Of a stretch of 50,276 nt of DNA, positions 45,508 through 50,276 are shown piece after piece. The translations under genes were made by a program, and so were the position numbers. Source of the DNA: Lachnospiraceae bacterium. Lineage in GTDB: Bacteria > Bacillota > Clostridia > Lachnospirales > Lachnospiraceae. The notes below the pieces were generated by a model that did no database searches, was not told the DNA's origin, and worked only from the letters and a program-made list of their open reading frames with translations. How positions within the stretch are numbered: position 1 is the stretch's first letter; every line of letters begins with the position of its first letter. Where the stretch lies: the NCBI GenBank assembly GCA_017621815.1, contig JAGASK010000021.1, forward strand, positions 1 to 50,276, given 5' to 3'.

Positions 45508-46608
45508 ATGAAAAAAATCATGTTGGTATTCGGCACCAGACCGGAAGCAATAAAAATGTGTCCCCTCGTTAATGAATTAAAAAGCAGAACAGTGTTTCAA
45601 ACCGTGGTCTGCGTCACAGGACAGCACAGACAGATGCTCGACCAGGTATTAGATGCATTCCATGTCACACCGGATTATGATTTATCTATCATGAAAGCGA
45701 ATCAGACTCTGTTCGATATCACCTCAGGCATATTAAATTCAATCAAAAATGTTTTGGAAAAAGAAAAGCCTGATGTTGTTTTAGTTCATGGCGATACCAG
45801 CACTACCTTTGTTACTGCCCTGTCCTGCTTTTATCTTCAGATTCCTGTAGGGCATGTAGAAGCCGGCCTTAGAACCTATGATATTTCAAGCCCTTACCCG
45901 GAAGAATTTAACAGGCAGGCAGTAAGCATTATCAGCAAATACAATTTTGCTCCAACCGAAACCGCAAAGCAAAATCTGCTAAAAGAAGGGAAAAATCCTG
46001 ACACTATTTTTGTTACCGGCAATACTGCCATTGATGCACTGAAAACAACCGTGCGCAGTGATTATACTCATCCTGCTTTGGAATGGGCAAAAGACAGTCG
46101 CTTAATCATGATTACCGCACACCGGAGAGAAAATCTGGGTGCACCCATGGAGCATATGTTCTGCGCTATACGCCGCGTCATGGATGAGCACCCAGACGTA
46201 AAAGCCATTTATCCTATTCATATGAATCCCGTCGTGCGTGATACTGCGGATAAAATATTTAAAGCTAATGAGCGGATACGTATTATTGAACCGCTGGATG
46301 TTCTGGACTTCCATAACTTTTTGAATCAAAGTTATCTTATTCTGACTGATTCCGGTGGAATTCAAGAAGAAGCGCCTTCTTTAGGAAAACCTGTGCTTGT
46401 TATGAGAGATACTACCGAACGACCGGAAGGCATTGCTGCCGGAACCCTGAAACTGGTCGGTACATCGGAAGAAACCATTTACCGCTGTTTTAACAATCTG
46501 CTGGAAAATACATTTGAATATGAAAAAATGAGTAAAGCCAGCAACCCCTACGGAGACGGGTTTGCATGTAAAAGAATTGCTGATATTTTAGAGGATTCTA
46601 TTGCATAG
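45508..46608 (+). CDS. wecB: UDP-N-acetylglucosamine 2-epimerase (non-hydrolysing)
   Basis: The 366-residue enzyme starts MKKIMLVFGTRPEAIKMCPL and contains VHGDTSTTFV, GHVEAGLRT, PEEFNRQ, TAHRRENLG and TDSGGIQEEAPSLGKPVLVM, the full signature of WecB/MnaA. It interconverts UDP-GlcNAc and UDP-ManNAc in the cytoplasm. ManNAc is a regular part of the pyruvylated wall polymers that bind SLH domains, and SLH genes lie on both sides here. AGGAAGG lies 8 bases before the ATG. It is alone on the plus strand and ends at a convergent hairpin. Confidence 0.95.
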   Translation: MKKIMLVFGTRPEAIKMCPLVNELKSRTVFQTVVCVTGQHRQMLDQVLDAFHVTPDYDLSIMKANQTLFDITSGILNSIKNVLEKEKPDVVLVHGDTSTTFVTALSCFYLQIPVGHVEAGLRTYDISSPYPEEFNRQAVSIISKYNFAPTETAKQNLLKEGKNPDTIFVTGNTAIDALKTTVRSDYTHPALEWAKDSRLIMITAHRRENLGAPMEHMFCAIRRVMDEHPDVKAIYPIHMNPVVRDTADKIFKANERIRIIEPLDVLDFHNFLNQSYLILTDSGGIQEEAPSLGKPVLVMRDTTERPEGIAAGTLKLVGTSEETIYRCFNNLLENTFEYEKMSKASNPYGDGFACKRIADILEDSIA

Positions 46609-46621
46609 AACTATAATATAA

Positions 46622-46656
46622 GAAGAAGGTGTCCTTGACAAATGCACACCTTCTTC
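46622..46656. terminator. Convergent hairpin terminator
   Basis: An 11-bp perfect stem (46622-46632 with 46646-46656, 13-base loop) lies between the convergent stops of wecB and an SLH gene. T-tails are poor on both strands, so efficiency is uncertain. Confidence 0.6.
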
Positions 46657-46677
46657 CGTCTTGATACAATATTATTT

Positions 46678-48978
46678 TTAATACTTCTGCATAAATCTTG
46701 TCAGCATTGTAGCACACTCCGCTCTGGTAGCCTGCCCCTTAGGATTCATATAATATTTCCCTTCACTGGTACTTCCGATGATAATTCCGCTTCCTACTGC
46801 CCAACGCATATTGTCCGTTGCCCAACGGCTTACCTGAAAAGCATCTGCAAATTTTCCGAAATCAGCACGCTCAGTTGTGCTGTAACCCTGAACGTTTGCG
46901 TATTCCATCAGCATTCTTGCCATTTGCTCACGGGTAATATTTTCATTAATACCGAAACGCCCTCCTCCAAGACCTGCCACAACACCTTTCTCATATGCCC
47001 AAATAATCGCATCACTGTACCATTTACCTGCAGGCACGTCTGAAAAAATATTTTTATAAGTCACTTGGGGTGAGCCCGCCATACGGTAAATTACTGTTGC
47101 AAACATGGCTCTGGTAAGAGGTGCATCCGGTTGAAATTCTGTGACCTTTACTCCGGTCATAATTCCATTCTCATAAACATATTTAATATTATCATATTTC
47201 CAATTTCCGGCTTTTACCGCTACGTCAATAAAAGGCCAATTTTTTGTCGGTTTGGCTGTCGGTACGGCAGTTGGCTTAACCGTGGGTGCTGTGGTCGGTC
47301 TGACTGTGGGTATTGCACTTGGCTTAACTGTTGGAGTCGGCATACTGCTGTTATCTGTTACCGTAACAGTACATGCTGCCGTTTTACCGGCTGCTGTTGC
47401 TGTGATGATTGCTGTTCCCGCCAATTTTGCCGTGACCTTTCCTTCGTTTACTTCCGCCACGGAAGCATTCGATGTTGTCCATACAACACTTTTATCAGAA
47501 GTCGTATTGACCGGGTTATAATTTACTGAAAGCTGATAACTTTCCCCTTGTTTCATCTGTTTACTTCCGGTATTGAGGGAAATACTTTCAAGAGGATAAA
47601 ATGCATATTCCAAATGGTATATATTTTGATTTCCCGCTGCGTCGTAAGCATATATATGAGTAAAATACTTTCCTGACTCATAATTATGGTCGGCAATATT
47701 TACAAAATAATTCCAACGCTCAAGACCATTTTCAAGAGAGCAAAATCCTCTTGTGTTTTCTTCCCAATTCTGCGGTAAATCATCCTGCCCGTTTTTCTCT
47801 GTCCATGCAGGAAACACAACTTTGGTTACTCTAACATTATCCGTCACATAGCAAAGCACCCAAAATCCTTTTTCTGTCGGCAAAACAGAGACACTTCCAA
47901 ACTGCGGCGCTTCATTGTCTCCGGTAGTGGTAAAGGATTGCGATGACGTCCAATATTTCACACCATTTATGATTGCATAAATATAAACGCTGTAAGCCGT
48001 TCCTTTATTCAGCGGCATATAGTCCGTACTGATATCGTACCATATTTTCTGCCCTTTACCGGATGGAAATTCCTGCTTTCCCAAAATCCATGGTCCGGTA
48101 TCCTTAACACGGATATAAAAACCGCACTCCGACATGGCATACCAATCGTTCAGCTGCGTCTCTATACGCGCTCCGTTGTCCGTTATGTTAGTAATTGACA
48201 AATCTGACATTTTTATATTGGGGTCAATAACTCCTGTATTGGTATTTGTGGAAGCATTAACATTATATATAAAAACAGTCTTACCGATTGCATTACATGC
48301 ATTAGCAAAATTTTCATAGGTTACATAATATAAACTAATCCATGGCTTATTATCACTTAAATAATTCGTATAGTAGAATCCGGTTTCTGTGCATGACAAA
48401 AATGTTACCGAGTGAGTATAGTCAATTCTAAGATGCTCACCTGCCTGGGCATTCTTTTTAAGGAAATTTTTTATTCCGGCTGCTGTAACCTTTCCTGCAC
48501 TTTCCCCCTCCTTTAGTGAAGTCCCCTTAATACCTACTCCATATACATACTTAGATGCATAATTACTGTATGCCATACATCCCTTAGCACCTTGAATAGA
48601 AACTGTAGTCGTCCCGTCATTTACAGAATATGTATCATTACCGGAATTAAGATACGGAAAATTACTGCCGCCCATAGATTTAGGTCTATATTTGGAATAA
48701 TATAAAATATGATTAACTCTATTTTTCTGATCACTTGACAGGCTCTGTGTTCCCATCGCTGTTAACATCTCCTGAAACCTTGCAGATGATGTAGATGTAA
48801 CTTCAATTATTGATGGATTAAAACCTCCAAGAATTTCATCATCAATATCAATCAGGTTTTCTTCTTCTATTAAATCTGCATTAGTCTCTGCCAAAAAGGA
48901 GTCACTTTCAGCATAAACCATCATAGAAGAACAGAATATGCTGATTGCCATTGATATACATAATATTTTCTTGTTCAT
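46678..48978 (-). CDS. SLH surface protein with papain-like, Ig-like and Big2 domains
   Basis: The 766-residue secreted protein has a signal peptide (about 1-23). Residues 90-240 look like a papain/CHAP-type fold: Cys134 in GAKGCMAYSN and His189 in DYTHSVTFLSCTETG, followed by a tyrosine/tryptophan-rich strand. Next come a fibronectin-III-like region (about 254-350), a GBS-Bsp-like/Ig domain (355-455), a Big2 domain (463-540), a Pro/Thr/Val/Lys repeat linker and three SLH domains (about 582-766) with TRAM, TREQ and TRAE. A strong GGGAGGAG ribosome site precedes the ATG. A cell-surface cysteine peptidase or amidase is possible, but activity is unproven. Confidence 0.82.
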   Translation of the reverse strand: MNKKILCISMAISIFCSSMMVYAESDSFLAETNADLIEEENLIDIDDEILGGFNPSIIEVTSTSSARFQEMLTAMGTQSLSSDQKNRVNHILYYSKYRPKSMGGSNFPYLNSGNDTYSVNDGTTTVSIQGAKGCMAYSNYASKYVYGVGIKGTSLKEGESAGKVTAAGIKNFLKKNAQAGEHLRIDYTHSVTFLSCTETGFYYTNYLSDNKPWISLYYVTYENFANACNAIGKTVFIYNVNASTNTNTGVIDPNIKMSDLSITNITDNGARIETQLNDWYAMSECGFYIRVKDTGPWILGKQEFPSGKGQKIWYDISTDYMPLNKGTAYSVYIYAIINGVKYWTSSQSFTTTGDNEAPQFGSVSVLPTEKGFWVLCYVTDNVRVTKVVFPAWTEKNGQDDLPQNWEENTRGFCSLENGLERWNYFVNIADHNYESGKYFTHIYAYDAAGNQNIYHLEYAFYPLESISLNTGSKQMKQGESYQLSVNYNPVNTTSDKSVVWTTSNASVAEVNEGKVTAKLAGTAIITATAAGKTAACTVTVTDNSSMPTPTVKPSAIPTVRPTTAPTVKPTAVPTAKPTKNWPFIDVAVKAGNWKYDNIKYVYENGIMTGVKVTEFQPDAPLTRAMFATVIYRMAGSPQVTYKNIFSDVPAGKWYSDAIIWAYEKGVVAGLGGGRFGINENITREQMARMLMEYANVQGYSTTERADFGKFADAFQVSRWATDNMRWAVGSGIIIGSTSEGKYYMNPKGQATRAECATMLTRFMQKY

Positions 48979-49023
48979 ATTCTCCTCCCTCTAACATTGT
49001 TTTCTTTAAAAGGTTGCCAAAAG

Positions 49024-49057
49024 AAAAAGCAGTTGAAATCATCTCAACTGCCTTTTT
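49024..49057 (-). terminator. Terminator of the 49066-50100 SLH gene
   Basis: GCAGTTGA (minus strand, 49051-49044) pairs with TCAACTGC (49036-49029), followed by a T-run at 49028-49024. T-rich sequence on the other side makes it potentially bidirectional. Confidence 0.82.
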
Positions 49058-49065
49058 CCTATATC

Positions 49066-50100
49066 TTATTTACCAACATTCTCTATAAATCTCATCAGCA
49101 TAGAAGCACATTCTGCTCTAGTTGCCTGTACTCTGGGTACTAAATACAACTTGCCGCCTATCCACTTACCTGATAAAAATCCTGCTTCTATAGCCCACTT
49201 TACATCTTCTGCAGCCCATTTACTTACATAAGTACCATCATTAAACTTAGCCAAACTTGATTTATCACTTGTATCATAACCACGCCAGTCTGCATATCTC
49301 TGAAGAATAGCTGCCGCCTGCTCTCTGGTAATTATATCATTCGGTCCATACTTTCCATTACCATAGCCGGCAATAATTCCCTTCTGGCTTGCCCAGGTAA
49401 TACCTTCGCTGTACCATTGTCCGGACGGAACATCAGAGAAAATTTTCTTGTAAGTTACTTTAGGTGAACCTGCCATTCTATAAACGATTGTTGCAAACAT
49501 TGCACGTGTAATCGGTGCGTCGGGGTCAAATAAATTTTCTCCCGTACCATACATAAGCTTATTATCAGAACAATATTTAATCGCATTGTATTCCCAACTT
49601 GTCATGACAGGAAATACATCAAGATACTTCCAGTCATCTATTGTTGACCATGTTGTCAGTAACTTATGCGTATTGGCATCATATTTATAATACAAAACTG
49701 CCTGATAATTTCTATTAGCATAAAGAGACATTGAAGAGCCATTCTTAATTGCCCGATTTTGAAATTGATAATTTCCTTCAATATACACATTAGACCAATA
49801 AACAGTACTGCCCGTTCTATTGCGCAAATAAAAATATTTCCAGGGATTTAGAATAGCATAACCGCTTACGCTTTCTCCTGTTAAATAAAAATAATTAGGT
49901 GTGGTAGCCGAAATTCCAACAATTTCATCGTCTAAATTTGTATCAATTCCATCTTCATCCGGAACAATCGTAGCGATTATCTCTCTCTGTGCATTAACAT
50001 CTTCATTGTTTCCAGCCGGCAACTCAGCAGCGCAGACCGGCAACACGCTCTGCATCAGAAGCATGATTGCAAGTAACGAAATAATAATTCTTTTCTTCAT
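49066..50100 (-). CDS. Small SLH surface protein
   Basis: The 344-residue secreted protein has a signal peptide (about 1-25, AEL after VCA), an acidic stretch, then a small strand-rich domain (about 65-155, rich in Tyr, Trp, Asn) of no recognised family. Three SLH domains follow (about 157-344) with TRAM, TREQ and TRAE motifs. It is much shorter than the other two complete SLH proteins and lacks a Pro/Thr linker. GGGAGG precedes the ATG by 7 bases. It has its own promoter and terminator, so it is expressed alone. A structural surface or adhesin role is possible. Confidence 0.85.
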   Translation of the reverse strand: MKKRIIISLLAIMLLMQSVLPVCAAELPAGNNEDVNAQREIIATIVPDEDGIDTNLDDEIVGISATTPNYFYLTGESVSGYAILNPWKYFYLRNRTGSTVYWSNVYIEGNYQFQNRAIKNGSSMSLYANRNYQAVLYYKYDANTHKLLTTWSTIDDWKYLDVFPVMTSWEYNAIKYCSDNKLMYGTGENLFDPDAPITRAMFATIVYRMAGSPKVTYKKIFSDVPSGQWYSEGITWASQKGIIAGYGNGKYGPNDIITREQAAAILQRYADWRGYDTSDKSSLAKFNDGTYVSKWAAEDVKWAIEAGFLSGKWIGGKLYLVPRVQATRAECASMLMRFIENVGK

Positions 50101-50133
50101 TATTTTTCCTCCCTCAAATTATAAACTATTATA

Positions 50134-50162
50134 ACTATACACTAAACATAATTTGATTACAA
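50134..50162 (-). promoter_or_regulatory. Promoter of the small SLH gene
   Basis: On the minus strand TTGTAA (50162-50157) is 17 bases from TATAGT (50139-50134), in AT-rich DNA about 35 bases before the ATG. Confidence 0.6.
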
Positions 50163-50214
50163 GAAAATCATGGTAAAAATTTTTATAAAATTTAGTATCC
50201 CTATCATTTACACT

Positions 50215-50276
50215 TTACGGATTTTTTAAAAAACGGCTAATCATAGATGCACATTCTGCCCTGGTGGCCTGTCCTC
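50215..50276 (-). CDS. C-terminus of a further SLH protein (partial)
   Basis: The last 62 bases, read on the minus strand, encode GQATRAECASMISRFLKNP followed by TAA at 50217-50215. This matches the C-terminal TRAE end of the three complete SLH proteins here. The rest lies beyond the window. It shows that the SLH gene cluster continues to the right. Confidence 0.85.
   Translation of the reverse strand, partial: GQATRAECASMISRFLKNP

Noticed and set aside
47222-47345. Short tandem repeats, considered as a possible CRISPR-like array
   Set aside because: They encode the Pro-Thr-Val linker of the SLH protein. Units are short and degenerate with no unique spacers.

Overview
The window reads as one large cell-surface glycan locus from a low-to-moderate GC, Gram-positive anaerobe, most likely a gut Lachnospiraceae-type Clostridia. 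The indications are strong AGGAGG-type ribosome sites, sigma-A-type promoters, several S-layer-homology (SLH) proteins, an M6 protease with an SLH anchor, CotH and VTC-domain proteins, and no outer-membrane or LPS export genes. Almost every gene is on the minus strand. No rRNA, tRNA, CRISPR array, insertion sequence or phage gene was seen.

Layout, left to right. 1-1274: a plus-strand radical SAM/SPASM gene between terminators. 1324-2901: a UDP-galactopyranose-mutase-like FAD enzyme with its own promoter. 2976-8306 and 8637-19117: two transcription units that both end in the same module, CotH kinase-like protein, VTC-domain polyphosphate polymerase, then DUF4956 membrane protein. The second unit also carries two family 2 glycosyltransferases, a DegT sugar aminotransferase, an FAD oxidoreductase and two GT-C-type membrane proteins. 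19250-20287: a GDSL lipoprotein. 20488-23047: a membrane protein and a UDP-glucuronate-4-epimerase-like gene, divergent from a GtrB-like glycosyltransferase (23204-24139).

24203-31314 is a nucleotide-sugar operon: a ThDP-dependent C-C ligase, a degenerate and an intact glucose-1-phosphate cytidylyltransferase, RfbH, RfbG and an RmlD-type reductase. This is the gene set expected for a CDP-3,6-dideoxyhexose, and the ThDP enzyme points to a branched, yersiniose-like sugar. 31373-32878 is another GT-C protein. 32947-34960 is a two-gene insert, a small unknown protein plus an HD phosphohydrolase, behind a near-consensus promoter with palindromic operator-like sites. 35099-45349 is an operon of a GT-C protein, an SLH-anchored M6 protease, a YfhO protein and a PAP2-GDPD-propeller fusion.

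45508-46608 is a UDP-GlcNAc 2-epimerase on the plus strand, a source of the ManNAc found in many SLH-binding wall polymers. 46678 to the end holds SLH proteins, the last cut by the window edge.

Taken together, the genes make activated sugars (CDP-dideoxy sugar, UDP-ManNAc, UDP-GalA), load them onto lipid carriers (GtrB/DPM1-like enzymes), transfer them outside the membrane (GT-C, YfhO, DUF6056) and anchor SLH proteins to the resulting polymer. The duplicated CotH-VTC-DUF4956 module and the HD two-gene insert are the parts least explained by known systems. Functions are assigned from motifs and context only; no database search was possible.
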